The notes under the pieces: generated by a model
What the model saw: only the letters and a program-made list of their open reading frames with translations
Databases searched by the model: none
Told to the model about the DNA's origin: nothing
Position numbers and translations under genes: made by a program
Source of the DNA: JAXDJH01 sp034663635
GTDB taxonomy: Bacteria > Actinomycetota > CADDZG01 > WHSQ01
Direction of reading: 5' to 3'
DNA: 64,000 nt
Assembly (NCBI GenBank): GCA_034663635.1
Contig: JAXDJH010000029.1
Location: forward strand, 43,597-107,596
In this document: positions 1 to 9,152 of the stretch, one piece after another
Layout: every line of letters starts with the position of its first letter
Position numbering within the stretch: position 1 is the first letter of the stretch

Positions 1-975
1 CGCTTCGATCGCTGCGGGCTGCGGACCGTGATGCACACCTTGCGGATGCAAGGTCATGTAACCCTCATCGATGCCGGCTCTCGAGAAGTAATCGCCCGAG
101 TGGTAGAAGAGCACCTCGTCCGCGTCGATGTTTGCGTGATAGAAGGGCACCTTCAAAACCTGCGGATCCTCTTCCAGCGGTCGCGGGACGAACGAACAGA
201 TCACGAAGCCCTGATTCTCGAACGTGCAATGCGCGCTCGGTGGCATGTGGTAGCTCGGCGAGTACACGGGCCGATGTTGAAGGATGTTCAGCTTCGTAGG
301 ACACAGATCGCCCTGCCAACCGACGACATCGAGTGGATGCCACGCGAACCATAGGGACGTGAACTGTCCATCGCGCTTAACCCGGACCTCGAACTCACCG
401 GCTTCGTCGTGTGGATCCGGCTCGGGGACCTCGAGGACGCCCGGATCGAACTGAGCGTGGCGGCCCATCAGCCCTCGCTCGGGGATACGGAACTCGCCCG
501 ATCCCTCGATGATGAAGAAGAAGTTGTCGTCCCCGTCGGGAACGACCCTGTGGGTGGTTCCTTTCGGGATGATCACGTAGTCGCTTTTCGCGAAGGTCAG
601 TGGCCCGTAGTCGGATTCGATGGTCCCGGTTCCTCGATGGACGAAGTAGCAGACATCGCCATCCGCATCCCTCAAGAAATACGGCATGGGCTCGCTCAAC
701 CGGCTGATGTAGAGCCGCACGTCCTCGTTGCCGGCGATCAACTGCCAGCCCGCGTCCGCGTCGGTTATGTCCTCGGGCTTCATCTCGTTCAGGTTGAACG
801 CGCGCGGGCGCAGTGGACCGTCGATGCGGGTCCAGGCGGTAGGAGGGTGCATCCGATAGAGATGACTCGCCCGACCGGCGAAAGCCTCGCGGCCGTGCTC
901 TTCCTCGAACGTGCCTTCGGGGATCCCGACGTGAGCCTGTCTGGTGACTTTGCCCTTTGAATGGACCGCCTCCAT
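1..975 (-). CDS. hmgA: Homogentisate 1,2-dioxygenase (3' end beyond window)
   Basis: Ring-cleaving Fe(II) dioxygenase that converts homogentisate to maleylacetoacetate in tyrosine/phenylalanine degradation. 325 codons are visible from the ATG at 975; the C-terminus is cut by the left edge. The start reads MEAVHSKGKVTRQAHVGIPE. The cupin-like body includes RLYISRLSEPMPYFLRDADG and the metal region FYHANIDADEVLFY, followed by LHPQGVHHGP. In the family the iron ligands are two His and one Glu, and this stretch supplies matching residues. The start codon overlaps the hppD stop by one base (TGATG), so the two catabolic steps are translationally coupled. No alternative assignment is likely. Confidence 0.93.
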   Translation of the reverse strand, partial: MEAVHSKGKVTRQAHVGIPEGTFEEEHGREAFAGRASHLYRMHPPTAWTRIDGPLRPRAFNLNEMKPEDITDADAGWQLIAGNEDVRLYISRLSEPMPYFLRDADGDVCYFVHRGTGTIESDYGPLTFAKSDYVIIPKGTTHRVVPDGDDNFFFIIEGSGEFRIPERGLMGRHAQFDPGVLEVPEPDPHDEAGEFEVRVKRDGQFTSLWFAWHPLDVVGWQGDLCPTKLNILQHRPVYSPSYHMPPSAHCTFENQGFVICSFVPRPLEEDPQVLKVPFYHANIDADEVLFYHSGDYFSRAGIDEGYMTLHPQGVHHGPQPAAIEA

Positions 976-2072
976 CAGAGGTTCCCCCTCGCGTCCTGCT
1001 CGCGCTCGATCGCCTCGAAGAGGGCCTTGAAGTTGCCTGCGCCGAAGCCCTTCGCGCCGTGACGCTCGATGACCTCGAAGAAGACAGTCGGGCGGTCCTG
1101 CACCGGCTTCGAGAAGATCTGCAGCAGGTACCCATCCTCGTCCTTGTCGGCCAGGATGCCGTTTCGCTGCAATCCTTCGATCTTGTCGGCGATCTCGGGG
1201 ATCCTCTTCTTGACGTCCTCGTAATAGACGCCGGGCACCTTCAGGAACTCGATGCCGTTCGCGGTCATCTTTTCGACGGTCTCAACGATGTTCTCCGTCG
1301 TCATCGCGATGTGCTGCACGCCCGGGGTCTTGTAGTACTCGAGGTACTCCTCGATCTGCGACTTCTTCTTCCCCTCGGCGGGCTCGTTGATCGGCAGCTT
1401 GATCTTGCCTTCACCGTCCCAGACCACCTTGGACATGAGGGCCGAATACTCGGTGGAGATCTCCTCATCGGAGAAGTGACGGAGCTCCGTGAAGCCCATG
1501 ATGCGCTCGTAGAACGCGACCCATTCGTTCATCTTGCCAAGCTCGACGTTGCCCACCACGTGATCGATGTTCTTGATACCGGCGTCCCAATGATCGGACG
1601 ATGCGCCTTCGATCGGAGCGAAGCCCGGAAAGAACACGCCCGAGTAATCCGGACGGCTCACGAGGGAGTGGATCGTTTCGCCGTATGTGGCGATGGCAGC
1701 CCTGACTAGCTTGCCGTGATCGTCCTCGAAGACCTGCGGCTCCTCGACGCTCGTAGCTCCTCGCTCCATCGCAACCTTGTACGCGTCCTCCGCGTCGGGC
1801 ACACGCAGAGCGACGTCATGGACACCGTCGCCGTGGAGCCGTACGTGCTCAGCTATCGGACTGTCGTCGGACAAAGCGCCCGTGAAGACGAGGCGGATGT
1901 CTCCTTGGGCAACGCAATAGGAGACCCGATCGCGCGACCCGGTCTCGAGCCCCATATAGGCGATCGGCGTGAACCCCAGAGCCTTGTAGTAGTGGGCTGC
2001 TTGCTTGGCGTTGCCCACGAAGAATTGCAGGTAATCGATGCCGAGTATCGGGAAAGCGTCCTCGGTGGTCAT
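975..2072 (-). CDS. hppD: 4-hydroxyphenylpyruvate dioxygenase
   Basis: Converts 4-hydroxyphenylpyruvate to homogentisate, the step before HmgA. The protein has 365 residues with two VOC-type halves. Metal-site candidates are His in GVHDVALRV, His in GVQHIAMTT and Glu in FFEVIERHG. I chose the ATG at 2072 because a full Shine-Dalgarno AAGGAGGTG lies 9 nt upstream; the in-frame GTG at 2084 sits inside that SD and is unlikely. 4-Hydroxymandelate synthase is a related family, but the adjacent hmgA argues strongly for HPPD. Seventy-eight bases separate it from the upstream enoyl-CoA hydratase gene. Confidence 0.94.
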   Translation of the reverse strand: MTTEDAFPILGIDYLQFFVGNAKQAAHYYKALGFTPIAYMGLETGSRDRVSYCVAQGDIRLVFTGALSDDSPIAEHVRLHGDGVHDVALRVPDAEDAYKVAMERGATSVEEPQVFEDDHGKLVRAAIATYGETIHSLVSRPDYSGVFFPGFAPIEGASSDHWDAGIKNIDHVVGNVELGKMNEWVAFYERIMGFTELRHFSDEEISTEYSALMSKVVWDGEGKIKLPINEPAEGKKKSQIEEYLEYYKTPGVQHIAMTTENIVETVEKMTANGIEFLKVPGVYYEDVKKRIPEIADKIEGLQRNGILADKDEDGYLLQIFSKPVQDRPTVFFEVIERHGAKGFGAGNFKALFEAIEREQDARGNL

Positions 2073-2150
2073 GTCCCCCTCCACCTCCTTGTGATCAGGG
2101 TTGTGGTTCGGTCCCGCAAGGATAAGGCCGCCTAGCCGGGGGGCGGGGTG

Positions 2151-2936
2151 CTACTCGCCTTTGAAGTGGGGCGGGCGTTTCGCGAAGAAGGCCTGGACTC
2201 CCTCTAGGTGATCGGCGGTTTGGCCCGCTTGCGATTGAGCCTCAACCTCGAGGTCGAGTTGCTGATCGAGCGTCACGTCAGCCGCTCGGTTCACAAGTTC
2301 TTTCGTGATCGCGTATCCGCGTGTAGGCCCGGTCGCCAACTCCTCGGCGAAAGACCTCCACTCTTTCTCGAACGAATCCGCGGGAACCACGCGAGTGAAG
2401 AGGCCGAGTTCGAGCGCCTCGACCGCTCCGACAGGAGACCCCAGAGCGGAGAGCTCCCAGGCCTTCGCGCTCCCGACCATCTTCGTCAGGAACCAGATCC
2501 CTCCCGAATCCGGGACGAGGCCGACCTTGATGAACGCGAGGACGAGCTTGGCGTGCTCCGAAGCGATCCTGAAGTCACACGCGAGAGCGATGCTCGCTCC
2601 GGCCCCCGCCGCTACCCCGTTCACGGCGGCGACCACGGGCTTCGGCGCATCTCGGATCGCACGGATCAGAGGGTTGTATCGATCGGTCAGAGTGTTGCCG
2701 AGCCCCGGAACTTCACCCTTCTCGTATCCGGCTGCAAGCGCGCCGAGGTCCTCACCCGATGAGAAGGCTCGCCCCTCCCCCGTGATGACGATGCATCGCA
2801 CCGACGCGTCGGCCGACGCGTCGCGAACCGCATCGAGCGCGGCGTGGCCCAGCTCGTCGTTGAAGGCGTTCAACACCTCCGGCCGCCTGAGTGTGATGAC
2901 GGCCAGCCCAGAGTCCTTGTCGAATCCGATCGTCAC
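2151..2936 (-). CDS. Enoyl-CoA hydratase/isomerase, PaaG-like
   Basis: Crotonase-fold protein of 261 residues. The N-terminal strands read AVITLRRPEVLNAFN, the first oxyanion-hole segment is SSGEDLGAL, and the second is NGVAAGAGASIALACD. The segment GLVPDSGGIW has the Asp seen in PaaG-type isomerases (2-(1,2-epoxyphenyl)acetyl-CoA isomerase) and lacks the second Glu of classical hydratases. Its position before hppD-hmgA suggests a role in aromatic or fatty acyl-CoA catabolism, but the exact substrate cannot be read from sequence. The gene begins 10 nt after the histidine kinase stop, so it may be the distal part of the purine-kinase transcript. Confidence 0.85.
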   Translation of the reverse strand: MTIGFDKDSGLAVITLRRPEVLNAFNDELGHAALDAVRDASADASVRCIVITGEGRAFSSGEDLGALAAGYEKGEVPGLGNTLTDRYNPLIRAIRDAPKPVVAAVNGVAAGAGASIALACDFRIASEHAKLVLAFIKVGLVPDSGGIWFLTKMVGSAKAWELSALGSPVGAVEALELGLFTRVVPADSFEKEWRSFAEELATGPTRGYAITKELVNRAADVTLDQQLDLEVEAQSQAGQTADHLEGVQAFFAKRPPHFKGE

Positions 2937-2946
2937 GCGGGCGAGG

Positions 2947-4572
2947 TTACTCGCCGGTGACCTCTGACTGCGAGCTCTCGCTAAGCAGGCCTCCCTGATC
3001 GCGAGATCGCTTGGGAAGCGTGACGGTGAATGTCGTGCCTACGCCCTCGGAGCTCTGGACCGTGATCTCCCCGTTGTGCGCGTCGACCAGGCTCTTGACG
3101 ATGTAGAGGCCCAGGCCGAAACCACCCGAGTCGCGCGTCAGGGAAGCGTCGACCTGGTGGAACCGATCGAAGATCGTTCCGAGTTGATCCTTGGAGATCC
3201 CCTGTCCCGAATCCGACACTGCGATCGTCGTTGCCTTGTCCACTTCTCGCACTTCGATCCGGACGGGCCCATCGGTCGAGTACTTGAGAGCGTTCTCGAT
3301 CAGGTTCGTGAGGATCTGCTGCAGAGCGCCGAGGTCTCCCCAAACCTGAGGATGGTCGGGCACCGTCTGGAGAGAGAGCTCGCGGTCGCGACCCACCTGG
3401 CTGTGACCCAGATCATCCATGATCACCTCGGTGGCAGCTCGAAGGTCGACAAGCTCTCGTCGCATGCGCGGCATGCCCGATTCGATCTGAGCCGAGGTGA
3501 GGATGTCCTCCACGAGACGCAGTAAACGGATGCCCTGTCGTTCGATCATCTCGACGAACGAGGTCCGCTGTTCTTCGTTCATGCGGTCGCCTCGGCGCGA
3601 GAGCGTCGTCGCCGACCCGATGATCGCCGTGAGAGGGGTTTTCAGCTCATGTGACACGGTCGCCACGAAATCACTTTTGAGCCGGTCGAGCTCCTCGAGG
3701 CGATGAACCGTCTCGCGCTCCTGTTCGAAGAGACGCGCGTTCCCGATCGCTATCGCTGCGTGTTCGGCGAACAGGCCGAGAGCGTCAAGATCATGTTCTG
3801 TAAAGGTGCGCTTCCCCTCGGTCTCATTGAGATTCAGCACCCCGAGCAACTCGGCTTGCCTTACGAGGGGCACAGATATCGAAGACTTGATCCCTCGTTC
3901 GGGGTGGGTCTGTCCCTCGACCTCGACGTCGTCTCCTCGAATGAGCAGTGCCTCACGGCGGGCGGCGACGGTTCCCGCGATCCCTTTACCAACCTCCGTC
4001 CGGCCGACGACGGGCGCGACCGAGGGACCTCGGTAGCTCACGACCTCGAGGTGGGTCCGGGCATCGTTCATCAACATGATCGATCCTTCGGTCCCGCCCA
4101 AGAGGTCGAGGGCCGATCCCAGGATCATGCTCAGAACGTCTCGGAGGTCGAGAGTCGTGTTGAGCGCCTTTCCGAGCTCGGACAAGGCGGAGATCTCCGC
4201 GAGGCGATTGGACAGAGCGGCAGACAGGACGCGCTCTTCGACGAGCAGCTTCGTGAGCCGTCGAAGGCTGAGCTCTTTCTCGATCACATAAACGAGGAAG
4301 GCCAGCCCAAGCCCACCGATGAGAACGACGACTATCCAGTTGGACAGGTCCTCAAAGACGCGCAGCTGCTCTGGAAGCGAGTCGCCGGCGATGGCATACA
4401 CGCCGACGGCGATCGTCACCGCAACCATGAAGAAGATGGATACCGACCAGAGTTGCGTGCGGCGACGGTCTACGTCAGAGAGCGTGAGTTTCTTGTGGTT
4501 GCGGAATCCCGCGGTCCGAGCGGTTTCCGCAGCCTCGCCGGAGTCGGGGTTCAGCCTCTCTCGCTCTGCCAT
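2947..4572 (-). CDS. Membrane sensor histidine kinase with GAF domain
   Basis: 541-residue sensor kinase. Residues about 43-63 and 79-98 are two membrane segments. A GAF domain spans about 130-278. The dimerisation/phosphoacceptor box VSHELKTPLTA places His308, and the HATPase domain follows with an N box (NLIENALKYS), DSGQGIS and GGFGLGLYIV. No receiver domain and no adjacent response regulator gene is seen. The start overlaps the 3' end of purF by 22 nt, which ties its translation to the purine operon. The signal sensed by the GAF domain is unknown. Confidence 0.9.
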   Translation of the reverse strand: MAERERLNPDSGEAAETARTAGFRNHKKLTLSDVDRRRTQLWSVSIFFMVAVTIAVGVYAIAGDSLPEQLRVFEDLSNWIVVVLIGGLGLAFLVYVIEKELSLRRLTKLLVEERVLSAALSNRLAEISALSELGKALNTTLDLRDVLSMILGSALDLLGGTEGSIMLMNDARTHLEVVSYRGPSVAPVVGRTEVGKGIAGTVAARREALLIRGDDVEVEGQTHPERGIKSSISVPLVRQAELLGVLNLNETEGKRTFTEHDLDALGLFAEHAAIAIGNARLFEQERETVHRLEELDRLKSDFVATVSHELKTPLTAIIGSATTLSRRGDRMNEEQRTSFVEMIERQGIRLLRLVEDILTSAQIESGMPRMRRELVDLRAATEVIMDDLGHSQVGRDRELSLQTVPDHPQVWGDLGALQQILTNLIENALKYSTDGPVRIEVREVDKATTIAVSDSGQGISKDQLGTIFDRFHQVDASLTRDSGGFGLGLYIVKSLVDAHNGEITVQSSEGVGTTFTVTLPKRSRDQGGLLSESSQSEVTGE

Positions 4573-6011
4573 TGGGCAGCCTGACGTTCGGGAGCTTCGA
4601 GGACGTGCTTGTTCCTCAACTCATGTGCGGGTATCGGAATTGGATACCGAGACGAGAAGCACGCGGTACAGAAGTTCTCGACCGGCACCTGAGTCGATGC
4701 CAGCATGCCCTCCAACGAGAGGTAGGCGAGGGAGTCTGCTCCCACGTGTGCCCTGATCTCTTCCACGCTGAGGTTCGCTCCGATGAGCTCGTCCTGATCG
4801 GGCATGTCGATCCCGTAAAAGCACGGCCACTTGATCGGAGGCGACGAGATCCGCAAGTGCACCTCGCGGGCACCCGCTTCGCGCAGCATGGCAACGATCT
4901 GCTTGGTCGTGTTGCCTCGAACTATCGAGTCATCGACGACGACTACGCGCCTGCCCTCGATCACCTCGCGAACCGGATTGAGCTTCATACGGATGCCCTG
5001 CTGCCGCATCGACTGAGTGGGCTGGATGAAAGTGCGTCCGACGTAACGGTTCTTAACGAAGCCATCCCCGTAAGCGACACCCGCTCCTTGGGCGAAACCC
5101 TGCGCGGCCGGCACGCCACTGTCCGGTACCGGCATGATGAGTTCCGCAACGACCGGGGCCTCTTGGGCGAGCCGCTGGCCCATCCGGTAACGAGTCGCGT
5201 AGACGTTCTGACCCATGAGCGTCGAGTCCGGCCTCGCGAAGTACACGTGTTCGAAAACGCAAGCCGCTGGTTGTACCGACGCGAACGTCTCGCTGGTTAG
5301 TCCGTTCTCGTCGATCATGACGAACTCGCCCGGCTCGACGTCGCGGATGAAATGCGCTCCGAGAAGATCGAGGGCACAGGTTTCGGATGCGAGAACCCAG
5401 CCACCCTCGGGAAGGCGGCCTATGCATAGGGGCCTGAAGCCCTGTGGGTCGCGCGCTCCGAAGATGCGCTGCTCGTCCATCATCGTGAAGGAGAAGGCGC
5501 CGGAGAGCTTCGGAAGGATCTCGAGGATCGCTGCCTTCATGTCGCCTTTGTTCGTACGCGCGATGTGCGAAGTCACGAGATCGGTATCGGACGTCGAAGT
5601 CAGTCTCGATTCGACGGGAGTGGGATCTCCGCCGGCCTCTTCAAGCGAACGTTTCAGATCGATCGAGTTCACCAGGTTGCCGTTGTGAGCGAGAGCGATC
5701 TGGCCGTCGGCAGAGCTCTTGAAGGTCGGCTGCGCGTTCTCCCACGATGTAGACCCAGTGGTCGAGTAACGCGTGTGACCGATCGCGACATGTCCGCGGA
5801 GACTCTTGAGAACGAGTTCATCGAAGACCTGGGCAACGAGCCCGAGTTCCTTGTAAACCACGATGGTTTGGCCATCGGAGATCGCGATACCCGCCGACTC
5901 TTGGCCACGGTGTTGCAACGCGTAGAGGGCGTAATAAGTGAGCCTGGCGACATCCTCGCCAGGTGCGTAGATCCCTACGACGCCGCAAGCGTCCCGAGCT
6001 TCCCCTGCCAC
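4551..6011 (-). CDS. purF: Amidophosphoribosyltransferase
   Basis: First committed step of purine synthesis: PRPP plus glutamine gives phosphoribosylamine. 486 residues. An eight-residue leader precedes Cys9 (ARDACGVVG), the Ntn glutaminase nucleophile. The glutaminase half includes ALQHRGQESAG and GHTRYSTTG; the PRTase loop is VVVVDDSIVRGNT. Cysteines in ACVFEHVYFARPDS, KWPCFYGID and NFCTACF match the four ligands of the Bacillus-type [4Fe-4S] PurF. The start is GTG, overlapping the purL stop by one base (TAGTG). Confidence 0.97.
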   Translation of the reverse strand: MAGEARDACGVVGIYAPGEDVARLTYYALYALQHRGQESAGIAISDGQTIVVYKELGLVAQVFDELVLKSLRGHVAIGHTRYSTTGSTSWENAQPTFKSSADGQIALAHNGNLVNSIDLKRSLEEAGGDPTPVESRLTSTSDTDLVTSHIARTNKGDMKAAILEILPKLSGAFSFTMMDEQRIFGARDPQGFRPLCIGRLPEGGWVLASETCALDLLGAHFIRDVEPGEFVMIDENGLTSETFASVQPAACVFEHVYFARPDSTLMGQNVYATRYRMGQRLAQEAPVVAELIMPVPDSGVPAAQGFAQGAGVAYGDGFVKNRYVGRTFIQPTQSMRQQGIRMKLNPVREVIEGRRVVVVDDSIVRGNTTKQIVAMLREAGAREVHLRISSPPIKWPCFYGIDMPDQDELIGANLSVEEIRAHVGADSLAYLSLEGMLASTQVPVENFCTACFSSRYPIPIPAHELRNKHVLEAPERQAAQWQSERG

Positions 6012-8206
6012 TAGGCTTCTAGGGTAGCGGTCAGGGAGCGCTCGAAGCCGTCTTCGAACGCGCTCGTCGCCTCGGCCAGCGAGACCTGGAATGGGCCGAA
6101 GTCGAGCAAATCGCCTCCGACCGATCCGAGCTCTGCTACAGACACACCCTTTGCATCGGCAAGATCCAGGACTTCTTTCATGCGGCCTGGGGCACAGGTG
6201 ACAACGGCACGCGAGGGACTCTCCGAGAAAGCCACCCTGTGGGCTTCGTCGCCGGGCAGTTTCACGGTGAACCCGATCCCGCCCCTGATCGCGGATTCGG
6301 CGAGTGATACCGCCAGCCCGCCGCCGGACACGTCATGCGCCGAAGTCAGCAACCGGCTGCCGGCCGAAAAAAGGAAGTCGAGCAGTTTCTTCTCCGCGTC
6401 CATGTCGAGCTGGGGCGGAGCGCCGCCGACTTGGCCGTTGATGGTCTTCGCGAACTCGCTTCCGCCGAAGTCGCCGAGACGCGTGACGCCGAGCATGAAG
6501 ATCGCATCTCCCGAGTTCGCGAAAGTAGAGCCGATCGACGACTCGGGCGAAGGCACGACACCCAGCATGCCGATCACCGGGGTCGGATAGATAGCGCGGC
6601 CCTTCGTCTCGTTGTAGAAGCTCACGTTTCCACCGGTCACCGGAGTGCCCAACGCGACGCACGCGTCGCTCATTCCCCGGATCACTTCGGCGAACTGCCA
6701 CATAACACCGGGCTTCTCCGGGTTCCCGAAATTCAGACAGTTCGTGATCGCGAGCGGCCGCGCGCCGACGCACGCGACGTTTCGAGCTGCTTCGGCGACC
6801 GCCAGCCGAGCTCCCTCGTACGGATCGAGGTAGCAGTACCGGCCGGGGCCGTCGACCGTTATCGCAACCGCGACATCGGTGCCGGGGAGCCGGATGACTG
6901 CAGCGTCCCCGCCGGGACCTTGCACGGTTCCGAGGAAGATCATGTGGTCGTACTGCTCCCAGATCCACCGCTTCGACGAGATGTTGGGCGAGCCGAGAAG
7001 CTTAAGCAGGGCTTGCCCGAGATCGACCGGCGCATCGTCGCCCACCGGCTGAGCGCGCAGTTCCTCGATCCATTTCGGCGGCGCCGACGGACGCCGATAG
7101 ACCGGGCCCTCCTCCGCGAGGGCCGCGGAGGGCACGTCGGCGACCACTGATCCGCCGTCGAGGATCTCGAGCCGGCCGGACTTCGTAACCTCGCCGATGA
7201 CCCTCGCCTCGAGACCCCAGCGCGTGCACACCTCGAGCACGGCCTCCACGTTTGTTGGGTCGACGACGCCGAGCATCCGCTCCTGTGATTCCGAGATCAT
7301 CACCTCGAACGGCTCCATGCCGGGTTCGCGGCGATGAACGCTCGAGATATCCACTCGCATGCCGGTTCCGGCCTTGGAGGCCATCTCGGAGGTTGGACAC
7401 GAGATGCCTCCGGCGCCGAGATCCTGGAATCCCACGAGCAGGTCTCGTCGGACCAGCTCGAGGCACGCCTCGATCAGGAGCTTCTCCGTGAACGGGTCCC
7501 CCACCTGAACGGATGGTCGTTTCTCGGCCGATGTCTCGTCGAACTCGGCGGAAGCGAGAACGCTTGCGCCACCGATGCCGTCACGTCCGGTCGACGAGCC
7601 GATGAGGATGACGGTGTTGCCCGGTCCTTCCGCCCGTCCGTGCATCAATTTCTCGACGAATCCGAGACATGCGACGTTTACGAGCGGGTTCTCGGCGTAG
7701 CAATCCTCGAAAACGGCCTCTCCCCCGACTGTCGGAACACCTATCGAGTTTCCATACGACGAGATGCCGTGCACCACTCCGTCGACGAGGTAGGCGGTCT
7801 TGCTCGAATCGAGTTCGCCGAAGCGCAACGGATCCATCAGCGCGATCGGACGCGCCCCCATCGAGAGGATGTCGCGCACGATGCCGCCGACGCCCGTCGC
7901 CGCGCCGTTGAAGGGCTCGACGAACGAGGGATGGTTGTGCGACTCCATCTTCCACGCGACCGCGACCCCGGGAGCCACCTCGATGATTCCCGCTCCTTCG
8001 CCGGGTCCCACGAGGACCTGCGGTCCTTCGGTTGGAAGTTCTTTCAGGTGAACGCGGCTCGACTTGTAGGAGCAGTGCTCGCTCCACATGACCGAGAACA
8101 TCGCGAGTTCCGTGTACGAAGGGTCTCTCCCGAGCCGGGCGACTATCGCTTCGAATTCATCGTCGGTGAGTCCTAGCTCGTGATACACGGCGCTATCCAT
8201 CTTCAT
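6011..8206 (-). CDS. purL: Phosphoribosylformylglycinamidine synthase subunit II
   Basis: ATP-dependent FGAM synthetase subunit of the three-part PurS/PurQ/PurL enzyme, 731 residues, the usual length of the small PurL. It carries the repeated AIRS-type folds with SEHCSYKSSR near the N-terminus, GIGGASVLAS, and a second half containing CLNFGNPEKP and TGGNVSFYNE. The gene overlaps purQ by ATGA at its 5' end and purF by one base at its 3' end, so the order purS-purQ-purL-purF is tightly coupled. Confidence 0.97.
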   Translation of the reverse strand: MKMDSAVYHELGLTDDEFEAIVARLGRDPSYTELAMFSVMWSEHCSYKSSRVHLKELPTEGPQVLVGPGEGAGIIEVAPGVAVAWKMESHNHPSFVEPFNGAATGVGGIVRDILSMGARPIALMDPLRFGELDSSKTAYLVDGVVHGISSYGNSIGVPTVGGEAVFEDCYAENPLVNVACLGFVEKLMHGRAEGPGNTVILIGSSTGRDGIGGASVLASAEFDETSAEKRPSVQVGDPFTEKLLIEACLELVRRDLLVGFQDLGAGGISCPTSEMASKAGTGMRVDISSVHRREPGMEPFEVMISESQERMLGVVDPTNVEAVLEVCTRWGLEARVIGEVTKSGRLEILDGGSVVADVPSAALAEEGPVYRRPSAPPKWIEELRAQPVGDDAPVDLGQALLKLLGSPNISSKRWIWEQYDHMIFLGTVQGPGGDAAVIRLPGTDVAVAITVDGPGRYCYLDPYEGARLAVAEAARNVACVGARPLAITNCLNFGNPEKPGVMWQFAEVIRGMSDACVALGTPVTGGNVSFYNETKGRAIYPTPVIGMLGVVPSPESSIGSTFANSGDAIFMLGVTRLGDFGGSEFAKTINGQVGGAPPQLDMDAEKKLLDFLFSAGSRLLTSAHDVSGGGLAVSLAESAIRGGIGFTVKLPGDEAHRVAFSESPSRAVVTCAPGRMKEVLDLADAKGVSVAELGSVGGDLLDFGPFQVSLAEATSAFEDGFERSLTATLEA

Positions 8207-8889
8207 CCTGCTGCCGCGCGCACTCCGGACACGCTTTCGATCAATGACGTCAGTAACAAGCTGCCGTCCGATGAACCCAACAGCGCCTCGCAGGCGCGTT
8301 CGGGATGAGGCATCAGTCCGAACACATTGCCGGCTTCGTTCATCAAGCCCGCGACGTCGTCCATGCTCCCGTTCGGGTTGTCCGTGTAACGAAGCACTAC
8401 CTGACCGTTCGCGCGGATCCGATCCAGAACCTCGGGCTCGGCGATCCAGTTGCCTTCGAAGTGGTTGATAGGAACCTTGAGGGTCTGGCCCCGCTCGGTC
8501 TGCGAAGTGAAGGCCGTATCAGCGTTGTCGACACGCACCTCGACCCACTTGCAAAGGAACTTGAGTCCCGCGTTCTTGCGCAGTGCTCCGGGCAACAAGC
8601 CAGCTTCGCAAAGGATCTGGAAGCCGTTGCAGATACCGAGAACCGGTCCACCCTGCCGCGCGTGCTCCGCCACCGCATCCATGATCGGCGAGAACCGCGC
8701 GATCGCGCCTGTGCGGAGGTAGTCGCCGTGCGCAAAGCCTCCGGGCAACACGACGATGTCGACGTTGGGCAATCTGGTTTCGCCATGCCACACGAGTTCG
8801 GGCTCGGCCCCCAACCCTGCGAACGAACGCTCGCAATCGAACTCGCAGTTCGATCCGGGAAAAACGACGATGCCGACGCGAGCGCCCAC
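8203..8889 (-). CDS. purQ: Phosphoribosylformylglycinamidine synthase subunit I (glutaminase)
   Basis: Class I glutamine amidotransferase that feeds ammonia to PurL. I chose the GTG at 8889, which overlaps the purS stop (TAGTG) and gives 228 residues beginning (M)GARVGIVVFPGSNCEFD, the normal family start; a longer frame reaches 8964 but would run through purS. Nucleophile Cys lies in GPVLGICNGFQIL, and the His/Glu pair in LMPHPERAC. The stop overlaps purL by ATGA. Confidence 0.96.
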   Translation of the reverse strand: MGARVGIVVFPGSNCEFDCERSFAGLGAEPELVWHGETRLPNVDIVVLPGGFAHGDYLRTGAIARFSPIMDAVAEHARQGGPVLGICNGFQILCEAGLLPGALRKNAGLKFLCKWVEVRVDNADTAFTSQTERGQTLKVPINHFEGNWIAEPEVLDRIRANGQVVLRYTDNPNGSMDDVAGLMNEAGNVFGLMPHPERACEALLGSSDGSLLLTSLIESVSGVRAAAG

Positions 8890-9152
8890 TAGAGCGTCAC
8901 CTCGTAGGAATCGATCGTTATCTCGTAGGACTCGATAACCGGATTGGCAAGGAGACGCTCGCACATCTCCTCGATCTTCGTTTGGGCCTCAGATTGATCC
9001 GTGGCGTCGATCTCGAGCCTGATGCGCTTGCCGACGCGCACGCCGGACACGCCCGAGTAACCAAGTGCAGGAAGAGCGCGCTCGATAGTGGCTCCCTGTG
9101 GATCCGAGATGCCCTCTTTCAACATCACGTCGACGAACGCTACGTACGACAT
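8889..9152 (-). CDS. purS: Phosphoribosylformylglycinamidine synthase subunit PurS
   Basis: 87-residue third subunit that bridges PurQ and PurL. It starts MSYVAFVDVMLKEGISDPQG, followed by the typical ATIERALPALGY and RLEIDATDQSEA segments. The ATG at 9152 was chosen because it gives the standard family N-terminus; a much longer upstream frame is only an overlap with the Yip1-like gene. It overlaps that gene by 13 nt and purQ by one base. Confidence 0.95.
   Translation of the reverse strand: MSYVAFVDVMLKEGISDPQGATIERALPALGYSGVSGVRVGKRIRLEIDATDQSEAQTKIEEMCERLLANPVIESYEITIDSYEVTL

Noticed and set aside
395..1135. Long minus-strand frame across hmgA/hppD (Arg/Ser-rich, 246 codons)
   Set aside because: It is an out-of-frame shadow of hmgA and hppD, both of which have clear family matches.
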